Source: Acidobacteriaceae bacterium (GTDB lineage Bacteria; Acidobacteriota; Terriglobia; Terriglobales; Acidobacteriaceae). From it: DNA of 44,115 nt. Of this stretch, positions 8,458 through 17,093 are shown piece by piece; the stretch's first letter is position 1; each line of letters starts with the position of its first letter. The position numbers and the translations under genes were made by a program. Where the stretch lies: NCBI GenBank assembly GCA_003132445.1, contig PKXU01000088.1:1-44115 (forward strand). Direction: 5' to 3'. The notes under the pieces are model-generated. The model made no database searches and had not been told where the DNA came from. It saw only the letters and a list, made by a program, of their open reading frames with translations.

Positions 8458-9474
8458 ATGGCCGTTGGTGTTCGCACTCAAGATCTGCGCAAGGTCTATA
8501 ACTCCGCTCCCCCGTTAGGGGCTGCGGGAGGTTTTATCGCGCGTGCCGACGCCAAGGGCGGCAAGCAGCCCAAGACTCAAATCCCGGCCCTCGATGGGCT
8601 CTCGCTGGAAGTTCATCCGGGAGAAATATTTGGTTTGCTCGGCCCCAACGGCGCGGGCAAATCAACCACCGTCGGAGTGCTCACCACGCGCGTGCGTCCA
8701 ACTTCAGGGCAAGCCTGGATTGGCGAGCACGATGTATGGAAGGAACAGGCTCGAGTCAAGTTGCTGATTGGAGTGGTGCCGCAGCGTCCGAACCTGGATT
8801 TCTCTTTGACGGCGCGCGAGATTCTGGTTTTTCACGCTGCCTACTTTGGAATCGCGTCCAAGCTGCGAAACGAGCGCGCCGACGCGTTGCTGGAAAAGTT
8901 CAAACTTACCGAGCGCGCCCATCAAATGGTGCGCGGTTTTTCGGGCGGCATGATGCAGCGGCTTTCCATTGCCCGCGCCATGATGCACGATCCGCAGGTT
9001 TTATTTCTCGATGAGCCCAGCGCCGGGCTCGATCCTCAAACGCGCATTCTGTTGTGGGAGATCATTCGCGAATATCACCAGGCGGGCAAAACCGTGCTGC
9101 TGACAACTCACAACATGGAGGAGGCGGACGCGCTCTGCGAGCGGCTGGCTATTATTGATCACGGCCATGTAATCGCCGTGGGTACGCCTGGGCAGTTGAA
9201 GGCTTCGATACCCGGAGGCTTCGTGCTGCGCCTTCGCTTCGGGAATCAAACGGCGGAGTTGCTGGAGCGACTAAAGTTGCTCGCAGGCGTCCGCGAGGTG
9301 CGCGCTAGCGACGGCGCTGGGGCCGACGTGTATGCAGATCGCGGTGGTTCACTCATTCCCGAGATCGCGAACTTGGCTTCCGCGGCAGGCGCTGAATTGT
9401 CCGACGTTCACATCCTGGAACCGAGTCTGGAAAATCTTTTCCTGCACCATACCGGAAGGAGCTTGCGCGATTGA
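8458..9474 (+). CDS. ABC transporter ATP-binding protein (DrrA/CcmA-like)
   Basis: The 338-residue nucleotide-binding subunit has Walker A GPNGAGKST, Q-loop region VVPQRPNLDFSLT, signature FSGGMMQRLSIARA, Walker B VLFLDEPSAGLDP and the switch His in LLTTHNMEEAD. The C-terminal 100 or so residues form the extension seen in DrrA-type ATPases. A Gly/Ala/Lys-rich stretch of about 25 residues (around residues 20-45) interrupts the usual N-terminal strand pair. The next gene overlaps its stop (TTGA), so the two form a translationally coupled exporter. Substrate unknown. Confidence 0.93.
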   Translation: MAVGVRTQDLRKVYNSAPPLGAAGGFIARADAKGGKQPKTQIPALDGLSLEVHPGEIFGLLGPNGAGKSTTVGVLTTRVRPTSGQAWIGEHDVWKEQARVKLLIGVVPQRPNLDFSLTAREILVFHAAYFGIASKLRNERADALLEKFKLTERAHQMVRGFSGGMMQRLSIARAMMHDPQVLFLDEPSAGLDPQTRILLWEIIREYHQAGKTVLLTTHNMEEADALCERLAIIDHGHVIAVGTPGQLKASIPGGFVLRLRFGNQTAELLERLKLLAGVREVRASDGAGADVYADRGGSLIPEIANLASAAGAELSDVHILEPSLENLFLHHTGRSLRD

Positions 9475-10241
9475 ACTGGAAAACTTTTTTCGCCATGCTG
9501 GCGCGCGACGCTCATGTGGCGCGGCGGAATGCCATCCAACTTCTGATGCAAACTTTCCTGCAGCCGCTGCTATTCGTCTTCATTTTCGGCAAGGTAATGG
9601 TGGGCAGCGGATATATGCCCCAGGCATATAAGAGTCTTCTGCTCCCCGGCATTATCGCGATCAGCATGGTCTTCACCGGAGTCTGGGCGGTGGCAATGCC
9701 GCTGATCGCCGAATTTCAGTGGACCCGCGAAATCGAAGATCGCCTGCTCGCGCCCATTGACGTGCAGTGGCTGGCCGTTGAGAAAGTCATCGCGGGAATG
9801 CTGCAAGCGCTGGTGGCTGGGCTGGTTGTTTTGCCTCTGGCGTGGCTGGTGCTTGGAAGGGGAGTTCAAATCAGCATCGGTACTCCCTGGACCTTCGCTC
9901 TGATGATTTTGCTGGTTGCCGGTTTTTCCGCATGCGGAGGACTGGCCTTAGGCTGCAGCATCGATCAGCAGCATATTGGGCTGATGTTCAGCATGGTGAT
10001 GACTCCCATGATTTTCTTTGGGTGTACCTACTATCCATGGAGCGCGCTGAAACCTTTTCCGATTCTGCAAAAAATCGTGCTCATCAACCCGCTGGTCTAT
10101 GCCAGCGAAGGATTACGCGCCACGCTGGTTCCGCAGTTCCAGCATCTGTCACTCACTGCTGTCCTGATTGCGTTGCTTTTCTTTGACGTGCTACTGCTGG
10201 TTGTGGGATTGCGGCGCTTCGAGAAGAAGGCTGTGAGTTAG
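9471..10241 (+). CDS. ABC-2 type transporter permease
   Basis: The 256-residue membrane subunit has about six hydrophobic segments. The cytoplasmic loop EFQWTREIEDRLLAPI between the second and third is typical of the ABC-2 family. So is the late motif FGCTYYPWSAL with INPLVYASEGLR. The TTG start at 9471 overlaps the ATPase stop as TTGA. The 3' end overlaps the convergent glpD by 4 bp. With the ATPase it forms a two-gene DrrAB-like exporter of drugs, lipids or glycans. Confidence 0.92.
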   Translation: MNWKTFFAMLARDAHVARRNAIQLLMQTFLQPLLFVFIFGKVMVGSGYMPQAYKSLLLPGIIAISMVFTGVWAVAMPLIAEFQWTREIEDRLLAPIDVQWLAVEKVIAGMLQALVAGLVVLPLAWLVLGRGVQISIGTPWTFALMILLVAGFSACGGLALGCSIDQQHIGLMFSMVMTPMIFFGCTYYPWSALKPFPILQKIVLINPLVYASEGLRATLVPQFQHLSLTAVLIALLFFDVLLLVVGLRRFEKKAVS

Positions 10242-11878
10242 TCGGCGGCGGCTTCCAACGCGGAAGTTGCGCGGGACGGTTGTTTTAGGAATGCTGTGCG
10301 TTCCATTTCAAACGATTCCAGATTCGCTCCCAGGTCCTGCTCTTTCCAGCCCAGCACGGCTCCAATGCGTAACGCGGCTTCGCGGCTGCAGGATTCCGAC
10401 CAGCAGGCTCCCAGCGCAACCGGAACCCGGCGCAGCAGCACATCACCCAGGGTGACGGCAAACTCTTTGCGGTAAGCCTCCACCACTTCGGCCACAATGT
10501 GCGAGCTATGGGGACAGATCGGCGCCCGCAGTTCCGCGCTTACCAGCGCCATCCTGGCAATCGCCATGGCATTGCGGCCGTGCCACTCCATCATTCCTCG
10601 CGCAGTTTCTTCGCTCACTGAGCCGGCGCGAGCGATTTCCAGAACTTCCTGATCGAGCATGGGATCGAGCGAGGGTCCCGGACCCATGGCTAGCATCTTT
10701 GGTTCTGCGACCGCGAGGCCAATCTTACGAGCGCACTCGCGCGCCAGCGAAGATGCCGTAGTCAATTTGCCGCCAATGAGCGAAATCATACGCGACGCGC
10801 CTTCGGGCGCATGGTCGTGCAGAAAATGACGCCGCGTAACCGCGGAAGCCTTGTTTCCGGGAGAGTTCGGAAGGGGACGAACTCCAGCAAACGCATATTT
10901 GATGTCTTGTGCCGAAAGCTTCGCCTTCGGAAATAACTTTGCCGCGGTGCGCAGCAGATATTCGATTTCTTCATCCGAAGGCGCCGTTTTTCCCGGGTCG
11001 CCACTGTCTGCGACTTCGGTGGTGCCTACCATCACTTGTTCGTTCCACGGCAAAACAAAGACGGGACGGCCATCCGCTGCCTCGGTGTAGAGCGCCGCCG
11101 TCGGAGCGCCGGAAAAACGAGGCAAAACAATATGCGAGCCGCGTACTCCGCCCAACATTGGTTTGGTGGTGCGTATTGCGGAACGCTGGCAAATGCGGTC
11201 GGCCCACGGTCCGGTGCAATTGAAAATCCAGCCGGCATCGACGCGCTCATCTTTTCCGGAAATCCGGTCGCGCAGCAGCACGCCGCGAGCCCTTCCTTGC
11301 GCCACGTCCACGGCGAGCACTTCACAGTGATTGCGCAAAACCGCTCCCGCCTCGGCGGCTTCCGTCATCCACTCGGCTACCAGGCGTTCGGGAAATTCGC
11401 ACTGCGCGTCTTCGTAATTAAAAATTGACCATTGATGTCCGGCGTCGAGCGCCCGCTCCACGCGCATGAGCTCCATCTCACTCAATGCAGTGGATTTTCT
11501 TCCCGCGAATCGCTGATAGAGCCACAGTCCGGCGCGCACTTTCATGGCGCTGCGCTGACTGTGTTCGTTGAGCAGAAACAAAAAATGCACAGGATGGACC
11601 AGGTGCGATCGCTCACGCAGAAGGCGCTCCCGTTCCCGCACAGATTCGCGAACCAGACCAATCTCGCCATGTTCCAGATAGCGCAAGCCGCCGTGAATGA
11701 TTCGCGTCGATCGGCTGGTCACACCGGAGGCGAAATCGTTTTGCTCAACCAGAAGCGTGCGTTTCCCAGCGCGGGCGCATTCGCGCGCTACGGCCACGCC
11801 GTTGATTCCCCCGCCAATGACCACGACGTGGAAGTGCTGTCCATCCACCGGCGGTCGAGGTTTAACGGCTAAACTCAT
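10238..11878 (-). CDS. glpD: FAD-dependent glycerol-3-phosphate dehydrogenase
   Basis: The 546-residue protein oxidises sn-glycerol-3-phosphate to dihydroxyacetone phosphate and passes electrons to quinone at the membrane. The FAD-binding motif VVVIGGGINGVAVARE is at residues 18-33. The family signature GVTSRSTRIIHGGLRYLE and the later block YAFAGVRPL with SLIGGKLTTASSLARE are all present. Length and the C-terminal helical DAO_C domain agree with GlpD. No other glp gene is adjacent. The start ATG 11878 has only a weak ribosome site. Confidence 0.93.
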   Translation of the reverse strand: MSLAVKPRPPVDGQHFHVVVIGGGINGVAVARECARAGKRTLLVEQNDFASGVTSRSTRIIHGGLRYLEHGEIGLVRESVRERERLLRERSHLVHPVHFLFLLNEHSQRSAMKVRAGLWLYQRFAGRKSTALSEMELMRVERALDAGHQWSIFNYEDAQCEFPERLVAEWMTEAAEAGAVLRNHCEVLAVDVAQGRARGVLLRDRISGKDERVDAGWIFNCTGPWADRICQRSAIRTTKPMLGGVRGSHIVLPRFSGAPTAALYTEAADGRPVFVLPWNEQVMVGTTEVADSGDPGKTAPSDEEIEYLLRTAAKLFPKAKLSAQDIKYAFAGVRPLPNSPGNKASAVTRRHFLHDHAPEGASRMISLIGGKLTTASSLARECARKIGLAVAEPKMLAMGPGPSLDPMLDQEVLEIARAGSVSEETARGMMEWHGRNAMAIARMALVSAELRAPICPHSSHIVAEVVEAYRKEFAVTLGDVLLRRVPVALGACWSESCSREAALRIGAVLGWKEQDLGANLESFEMERTAFLKQPSRATSALEAAAD

Positions 11879-12069
11879 GGATGTTTAATTCGATGACAAG
11901 TATGGAGTTCCTGCAGGCTCGGCCGCGGAGATACTCCCAGATGATCTTAATTGTCCACGCAAACGGCTGGGACTTGAAGGTCACGATAGTCCACGGGTCG
12001 CGCGGCCATTCGAGGTAACATTCTAGGTAACATGCGCACGATGCCCAAAGTAATCTCGCGCATAAAATG

Positions 12070-12103
12070 TCACCCGGCTGGGCCTGAGGGCCGAACCGGG
12101 TGA
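12070..12103 (-). terminator. Nested inverted repeat downstream of the PfpI gene
   Basis: TCACCCGG (12070-12077) pairs with CCGGGTGA (12096-12103), and an inner GGCC-TGAG-GGCC hairpin lies between. It begins 37 bp past the stop of the reverse-strand PfpI gene, a suitable place for a terminator. Only a weak T-rich stretch (ATTTTAT) follows on that strand, so intrinsic termination is plausible but unproven. The rest of the gap 11879-12140 shows only a short direct repeat (AGGTAACAT). Confidence 0.45.
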
Positions 12104-12140
12104 AATGAAAGTGCAATCCATCGCGGCTTGCGAATGTCAG

Positions 12141-12743
12141 TTACGCCGTTTTCCGCAGCGGATCGGATGAACTGCTGGCTGGACCGCGGCCTTCTTTGTG
12201 GCCTTCGCCAAACAGCTGAATCATCTCGCGGTTGAAGGCGGGAATATCGTCCGGCTTCCGGCTGGTCACCAATCCCTGGTCGTTCACTACTTCCTTGTCG
12301 ACCCAATTCGCGCCGGCATTTTTCAGATCAGTTTTGAGCGATGGCCACGACGTAAGAGTGCGCCCGCGAACCGCGCCAGCTTCCAGCAGCGTCCATGGCC
12401 CGTGGCAGATTGCCGCGACGGGCTTGCCGGCGTCCGTGAAGTGTTTCACAAATTCGACCGCTTTCGGATTCATGCGAAGCTGGTCAGGATTCATCACCCC
12501 GCCGGGCAGCAGCAACGCGTCGAATTCGTCCGCATTGGCCGAGTCGAGCGAGATATCTACAGGGACTTCGTTGCCCCACTCCTTGTGATTCCAGCCTTTG
12601 ACTTTCTTGCCTGCCGGGGAAACGACCTGCGTTTTTGCGCCCGCCTCGTCGAGCGCCTTTCTCGGCTCGAGCAACTCCGATTGTTCGAAACCGTCGGTTA
12701 CAAGAATTGCAACTTTTTTTCCTTGAAGAGTACTGGTTGTCAT
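12141..12743 (-). CDS. DJ-1/PfpI family protein (class I glutamine amidotransferase fold)
   Basis: The 200-residue protein has the DJ-1/PfpI fold: KKVAILVTDGFEQSELLEPRKAL with the conserved Glu, DALLLPGGVMNPDQLR, and the nucleophile elbow AAICHGPWTLLEAG with Cys followed by His. Homologues such as PfpI and YhbO are described as proteases, glyoxalases or deglycases in stress protection; the specific activity cannot be told from sequence. A Ser/Arg-rich tail of about 20 residues follows the domain. The start has a strong AGGAGG ribosome site, and a heptamer repeat lies 38 bp upstream. Confidence 0.92.
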   Translation of the reverse strand: MTTSTLQGKKVAILVTDGFEQSELLEPRKALDEAGAKTQVVSPAGKKVKGWNHKEWGNEVPVDISLDSANADEFDALLLPGGVMNPDQLRMNPKAVEFVKHFTDAGKPVAAICHGPWTLLEAGAVRGRTLTSWPSLKTDLKNAGANWVDKEVVNDQGLVTSRKPDDIPAFNREMIQLFGEGHKEGRGPASSSSDPLRKTA

Positions 12744-12780
12744 TTCTTCCTCCTGAATGAATTTGGGATTCGATCGTTTA

Positions 12781-12803
12781 GCTAAGAGCTAAGAGCTAAG
12801 AGC
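12781..12803. repeat. Heptamer repeat locus B: (GCTAAGA)3
   Basis: Three perfect copies of GCTAAGA start at 12781, 12788 and 12795, followed by GC. Read on the other strand the unit is GCTCTTA, which matches the units at 23764 and 27822. It is a single arm between the divergent PfpI and mazG genes. I see no clear inverted partner. The rest of the 240-bp gap shows no other feature. Confidence 0.85.
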
Positions 12804-12983
12804 AAAAACGAAGAGCGCGAAATTGTTCGGTAGAGCTAGGATGCCATCTGGCCGTCGACGGTTGGCGTAAAGCATTTGTCGAGTTTCCCCGCAGCCGCAT
12901 GACTTTTGTAAAGCTCAGGAGCGCGGAACTCGCCCCGGCCCGCGTTGCTTCCTGCCTCGACCGTCATTTACATTGGTTGCCGA

Positions 12984-13886
12984 ATGTCCACCACAGGAGA
13001 GCGTTTTGAGCGGGCGGTCGCTATTATGGAGCGCCTCCGCGCTCCCGGAGGCTGTCCCTGGGATCGCGAACAAACTTTTGACTCCATCAAGCCGTATACG
13101 CTCGAAGAAGCTTACGAAGTGATAGAGGCGATCGACAATCGCGACTGGCCTGAACTCGCCGGCGAACTTGGCGACCTGCTTCTGCAGGTATTGTTTTACG
13201 CGGAAATGGCGAAGGAGCAATCGTCATTTTCCATCGACGATGTTCTCGATCGGCTTTCCACCAAGCTGATCAATCGCCATCCCCACGTGTTCGGCGACGT
13301 GAAGGCCGACACTTCCGCTGAAGTCAAACGCAACTGGGAAGCTTTGAAAGTTGAAGAGAGAAAGAAGCGAGAGGCAGAAGGGAACGCGGCGGAGGCAACT
13401 AAGAAGGATAAAAAAGATTCCATCCTGGCCGGGGTTTCGTCGGCCATGCCTTCTTTGCTGGAAGCGTACAAACTCAGCTCCCGCGCGGCGCAGGCCGGTT
13501 TCGACTGGCCGAATATCGAAGGGCTATTTGACAAGTTGAAGGAAGAGACGGACGAGCTTCGGGAACAACTCAATCAATTTCCGCCGCCGGGCCCGCGTCC
13601 TCAAGGTCGGGGCATGGCAGGATCAGGACGGACGCCAGTGCCGGAATCTCTTCAAGCTCGACTCGAAGATGAAGTCGGAGACCTGTTTTTCGTTCTGGTG
13701 AATATCGCGCGATACCTATCTCTCGATCCCGAATCAGCGCTGCGCAAAACCAACCGCAAGTTCAAGCGCCGCTTTCAGTGGATGGAGGCCCGTCTCCGCG
13801 AATCCGGCCGCGCCGCGGATCAGGCCACAATGGAAGAACTGGAATCGCTGTGGCAGCAAGCCAAGGTCGAGGAAAAGTCCGCGTGA
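12984..13886 (+). CDS. mazG: Nucleoside triphosphate pyrophosphohydrolase MazG
   Basis: The 300-residue protein has the two-domain MazG layout. The first domain has PGGCPWDREQTFDSIKPYTLEEAYEVIEAI and the metal-binding ELGDLLLQVLFYAEMA. The second has KLKEETDELREQL and LEDEVGDLFFVLVNIARYL, again an EExxE plus ExxD arrangement. It hydrolyses NTPs to NMPs and pyrophosphate, cleaning up unusual or damaged nucleotides. ATG 12984 matches family starts. A Pro/Gly-rich linker of about 22 residues (coded near 13580-13645) is inserted within the second domain. The GNAT gene overlaps its stop (GTGA). Confidence 0.94.
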   Translation: MSTTGERFERAVAIMERLRAPGGCPWDREQTFDSIKPYTLEEAYEVIEAIDNRDWPELAGELGDLLLQVLFYAEMAKEQSSFSIDDVLDRLSTKLINRHPHVFGDVKADTSAEVKRNWEALKVEERKKREAEGNAAEATKKDKKDSILAGVSSAMPSLLEAYKLSSRAAQAGFDWPNIEGLFDKLKEETDELREQLNQFPPPGPRPQGRGMAGSGRTPVPESLQARLEDEVGDLFFVLVNIARYLSLDPESALRKTNRKFKRRFQWMEARLRESGRAADQATMEELESLWQQAKVEEKSA

Positions 13887-14656
13887 CCTCCGACTCCGTC
13901 ACGTTGCGGCGCTGCCACAGCATTGAAGACTTCCGCGCGTGTGTCGCGCTGCAGAAGGAAGTCTGGAACTTCTCCGATGCCGAACTCGTGCCGCTGCGCA
14001 TGTTCGTTGTCGCCGACAAAGTTGGCGGCCAGGTGATGGGCGCATTTGACGGCCACGAAATGGTCGGATTCGCGCTCTCCGTTCCTGGCACCCGCACCGG
14101 CCATGTCTATCTTCACTCGCACATGCTGGCTGTGCGCAAGGACCATCGCAACGGCGGTTTCGGGCGCCGTCTGAAGCTGATGCAGCGCGAAGACGCACTC
14201 GTCCGCGGCATTGAACTGATTGAGTGGACTTTCGATCCGCTGGAAATCAAGAATGCTTATCTCAATATTGAAAAACTCGGCGCGATCGCGCGACGCTATA
14301 ACATCAATCAATACGGCATCACGTCGTCGCCTCTGCAGGGAGGATTGCCGAGCGACCGCCTTATCGCGGAGTGGTGGCTGAAATCGAAGCGCGTGGAAAC
14401 ATTACTCGCTACGGGAAAGAATCCAAGAGTTGTCGCCGAGTCCAGCATCGAAGTTCCGGCGCAGATCTACGAATGGAAGGCTGCGCCGGAAACCCGCATA
14501 AAGGCGCAGCAAGTGCAAGAGCGCAATCGGGAACAATTTCTGCGGGCGTTCTCCCACGGCCTCGCCGTTTTGGGTTACGAGCGCGATGCGGAAGGCAACG
14601 GTAAATTCTTACTAGGCCACTGGGACGAAAAGTGGTCGTACGCGTCGGAAGGTTAA
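13883..14656 (+). CDS. GNAT-family acyltransferase (COG3375-like), partner of the NSAR/OSBS gene
   Basis: The 257-residue protein starts at GTG 13883, overlapping the mazG stop. An upstream ATG would run 35 residues inside mazG and is rejected. The N-terminal half is a GNAT fold: LRRCHSIEDFRACVALQKEVW, the strand SHMLAVRKDHRNGGFGRRLKLMQRE with the acyl-CoA loop RNGGFG, and WTFDPLEIKNAYLNIEKLG. The second half carries SDRLIAEWWLKSKRV, typical of this subfamily. Relatives next to NSAR/OSBS genes in other bacteria succinylate D-amino acids. The next gene here is such an enzyme, so N-succinyl (or acyl) amino-acid formation is inferred. Confidence 0.85.
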   Translation: MTSDSVTLRRCHSIEDFRACVALQKEVWNFSDAELVPLRMFVVADKVGGQVMGAFDGHEMVGFALSVPGTRTGHVYLHSHMLAVRKDHRNGGFGRRLKLMQREDALVRGIELIEWTFDPLEIKNAYLNIEKLGAIARRYNINQYGITSSPLQGGLPSDRLIAEWWLKSKRVETLLATGKNPRVVAESSIEVPAQIYEWKAAPETRIKAQQVQERNREQFLRAFSHGLAVLGYERDAEGNGKFLLGHWDEKWSYASEG

Positions 14657-14672
14657 TTCGCAAGACGATTCA

Positions 14673-14781
14673 CACAGAGGCACAGAGACACAGAGAAAAC
14701 CACAAATCATGCAAAATGAAAACATCGAGCTCCGGCGGTCTCTAAATTTCACTTCATGGCCCTTCTCTGTGTCTCTTGGTG
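14673..14781. repeat. Inverted arms of an 8-bp tandem repeat (CACAGAGA)
   Basis: The left arm has CACAGAGG, CACAGAGA and CACAGAGA at 14673, 14681 and 14689. The right arm (14763-14781), read in reverse complement, is CACCAAGAGACACAGAGAA. The arms are inverted across a 66-bp spacer that contains no gene. The layout resembles the heptamer loci but with an 8-bp period. It fills the gap between the GNAT and NSAR genes, so a transcript covering both would carry the hairpin. Confidence 0.75.
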
Positions 14782-14800
14782 AAACAAGGTTTTATCCTCT

Positions 14801-15910
14801 ATGAAGATTGAAGCCATCACGCTGCGTGAGATTCACATGCCGCTCGTCCACTTTTTCGAGACGAGCTTCAGCCGCACCTACAGCCGCCGTATCTTGCTGC
14901 TCACCGTTCACACTGAGGGTGTCGACGGCTGGGGCGAATGCGTTGCCGGCGAAGATCCCTTCTATAGCAGTGAATGGATCGAAAGCGCCTGGCCAACTCT
15001 CACGCAGTACCTGATTCCATCGCTGCTTGGAAAACGCATCGAGTCTGCTCGCGATTGTCCTGCACTTTTCGCAAAAGTGCGCGGCCACCGCATGGCCAAA
15101 GCGGCGCTCGAAAACGCTCTGTGGGACGCTGAAGCGATACAGAAGCAGCAGCCGTTGTGGAAATTATTGGGCGGAACGCGCCGGGAAATTCCCTGCGGCG
15201 TTTCCATCGGCATTCAGGATTCAGTCGAACAATTGCTGGAAAAAATCCAGATCGAACTGGCCGCCGGCTACCGCCGCATCAAGGTCAAAGTGAAACACGG
15301 GTGGGACGTAAATGTGCTCGAAAAAATCCGCTCGCGCTGGGCTGACATTACCCTGAGCTGTGACGCGAATTCCGCGTACACCCTTGATGAGGTCGAGCAC
15401 CTGCGAAAGTTCGATCAGTTCAATCTTCTGATGATCGAGCAGCCGCTATGGAACGACGACATCTACTATCATGCGCGCCTGCAGAAAGAGCTCCGCACCT
15501 CGATCTGCCTGGATGAATCGATCGTCAATGCGCGCAGCGCCGCTTTCGCGGTCGAGATGGGCGCTTGCCGGATCATCAACATTAAAGTCGGCCGCGTGGG
15601 CGGATTCTCCGAAGCGTTAAAGATTCACGACGTGTGTGCGGCACAAAAAATTCCCGTGTGGTGCGGAGGGATGCTCGAAACCGGCATTGGGCGCGCGCAC
15701 AATATCGCTCTCTCTACGAAGGAGAATTTCAGTCTGCCCGGCGACGTTTCGGCGTCGAAGCGATACTGGAAAGAAGACATCATCGATCCGGAAGTGGAGG
15801 TTTCACCGCAGGGTATGATCGCCATCAGCGATCAGCCGGGAAGTGGGTACCGCGTGAAGACAGATTTAATCGAGAAGCTAACAGTACGAAAAGAAACGCT
15901 ACGCGCTTGA
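14801..15910 (+). CDS. Enolase-superfamily NSAR/OSBS (N-succinylamino acid racemase / o-succinylbenzoate synthase)
   Basis: The 369-residue protein has the muconate-lactonising subgroup barrel. Catalytic features are the KVKVK strand (Lys161/163), metal ligands Asp188 in SCDANSAY, Glu213 in MIEQPL and Asp238 in CLDES, and the opposing Lys262 in NIKVGRVGG. GGMLETGIGRAHN is the NSAR/OSBS-subfamily tail motif, and EDPFYSSEW is the N-terminal capping loop. Such enzymes can dehydrate SHCHC in menaquinone synthesis (MenC) or racemise N-succinylamino acids, and many do both. The adjacent GNAT gene favours a racemase role, but no M20 hydrolase or men gene is in view, so the physiological role is open. 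Confidence 0.9.
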   Translation: MKIEAITLREIHMPLVHFFETSFSRTYSRRILLLTVHTEGVDGWGECVAGEDPFYSSEWIESAWPTLTQYLIPSLLGKRIESARDCPALFAKVRGHRMAKAALENALWDAEAIQKQQPLWKLLGGTRREIPCGVSIGIQDSVEQLLEKIQIELAAGYRRIKVKVKHGWDVNVLEKIRSRWADITLSCDANSAYTLDEVEHLRKFDQFNLLMIEQPLWNDDIYYHARLQKELRTSICLDESIVNARSAAFAVEMGACRIINIKVGRVGGFSEALKIHDVCAAQKIPVWCGGMLETGIGRAHNIALSTKENFSLPGDVSASKRYWKEDIIDPEVEVSPQGMIAISDQPGSGYRVKTDLIEKLTVRKETLRA

Positions 15911-15919
15911 GGACGGGAG

Positions 15920-16888
15920 TTAATTCGCTCCTTCTCTTTTTGCCTCGGTCGCCTCCGCCGCGTGGTTGATGTGCGCCAATTTTATTCCTTCGGTTTTCAA
16001 GATTTCCACGCCTTGGGCGAAAGTCAGCTTATTGGGAAGGCGGTGAAAATCCGTCAACACTTCGTCCGACACAATGCTGAGGCTCTTGAACATCAGAATC
16101 TTTCCGGTCATGTTCAAGTTCATTTCGGTAATGCCCCAGTCTCCATCGCCCAGCCCTAAATCCGCTTGTTGCACGCGGAAATGCCCGCCCTGATTCAGAT
16201 GGCCTAGAATTCCCCACCCGAAGGTGACATCCTGAAAAAGAGTTCCGTCAATCCGAGCCAGGCGGCAAGTTTGCGTGTCAATTAACAACTCCCCTTTCAT
16301 GCCCGTCAACACTTGTTCGACATGAGTAGGGGGATTGTAGTTTGGATTGGGTTTGAAGCTTAACTTTACGAGCGTGTCTCCGGGTCTTCCTAATCCCGGC
16401 GCGCTGTTTTCCGTGCCGGCATATTCATAAAGGAAGGCGTAGGGCAGCGCCTTTACGATGCGCAAACTGCGATCTTCATCTTCTTTCTCGCGCGCCGCTT
16501 TCCGGCGAAGCTGGTCGGGATTATTGATCAGCGAGGCCAGTCGATCCGTTTCAGCCTTTTGCTGGGCGGGATTCAGAGGCCGATTGTTGGCAGCAACCAG
16601 CATTCCTGCGATCGCGTCGCTGGTCTCTACATAAATCCGGGTTTGCGACCCCTTTGGAGTTTGTCTGCGCGAGCAGAAAAGGTGGTGAACCTCCGGGTGG
16701 TTTGCCGCAGCAAGCTCATTCGCCACGGTGACCCGAACCAATTCACTGGGCGACAGGTCTGGCGTCTTTTCTTGAGCCCGGAGGACAGTGCTTCCCGCGA
16801 GCACAACAACAAAGACAAGGCCGACGGCTACACCAGTGCCTTTGAGCCGCCGTACCGTTCCCGGGCCGAGGTGGTTCGCACAATGCAT
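15920..16888 (-). CDS. Secreted protein of unknown function
   Basis: The 322-residue protein has a basic N-terminus, a hydrophobic stretch (about residues 19-36) and a likely signal cleavage before QEKTPD (LRA/Q). The mature part has a charged segment (LRRKAAREKEDEDRS) and then beta-rich sequence with GELLIDTQTCRLARIDGTL. That last motif recalls outer-membrane lipoprotein-sorting or YdaP-like beta folds, but I cannot assign a family. It is convergent with the NSAR gene and divergent from the bactofilin gene. Confidence 0.75.
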   Translation of the reverse strand: MHCANHLGPGTVRRLKGTGVAVGLVFVVVLAGSTVLRAQEKTPDLSPSELVRVTVANELAAANHPEVHHLFCSRRQTPKGSQTRIYVETSDAIAGMLVAANNRPLNPAQQKAETDRLASLINNPDQLRRKAAREKEDEDRSLRIVKALPYAFLYEYAGTENSAPGLGRPGDTLVKLSFKPNPNYNPPTHVEQVLTGMKGELLIDTQTCRLARIDGTLFQDVTFGWGILGHLNQGGHFRVQQADLGLGDGDWGITEMNLNMTGKILMFKSLSIVSDEVLTDFHRLPNKLTFAQGVEILKTEGIKLAHINHAAEATEAKREGAN

Positions 16889-16988
16889 CCTAATTAATTA
16901 GTGTAGCAATCGGGCTGCCGGGTTGCAGCGGGGTTGTCGGTCGTTCACCCGATAAGCTATTTTTCGTTGGTTACGAAAGTACCGTCGC

Positions 16989-17018
16989 TTGCCCGGTACT
17001 CTCCTAGTTGGGTATAGT
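16989..17018 (+). promoter_or_regulatory. Possible sigma-70-type promoter for the bactofilin gene
   Basis: TTGCCC (16989-16994) and TATAGT (17013-17018) are separated by 18 bases and lie 75 bp upstream of the bactofilin start. Both hexamers are close to the bacterial consensus. The assignment is by eye only. Confidence 0.35.
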
Positions 17019-17093
17019 CGAATTGAAGCGACGCGGCCGCCTCTATACAAAAATCTTGAAAGCACAGTTTCCGCTTACCTAAGGAGAAAATCC

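Noticed and set aside
12781-12803. CRISPR-like array
   Set aside because: The repeat units are 7 bp and contiguous with no unique spacers; no cas genes.
13778-13882. Longer N-terminus of the GNAT protein starting inside mazG
   Set aside because: Would overlap mazG by 109 bases with Arg/Gly-rich, non-GNAT sequence; GTG 13883 with a GTGA overlap fits better.
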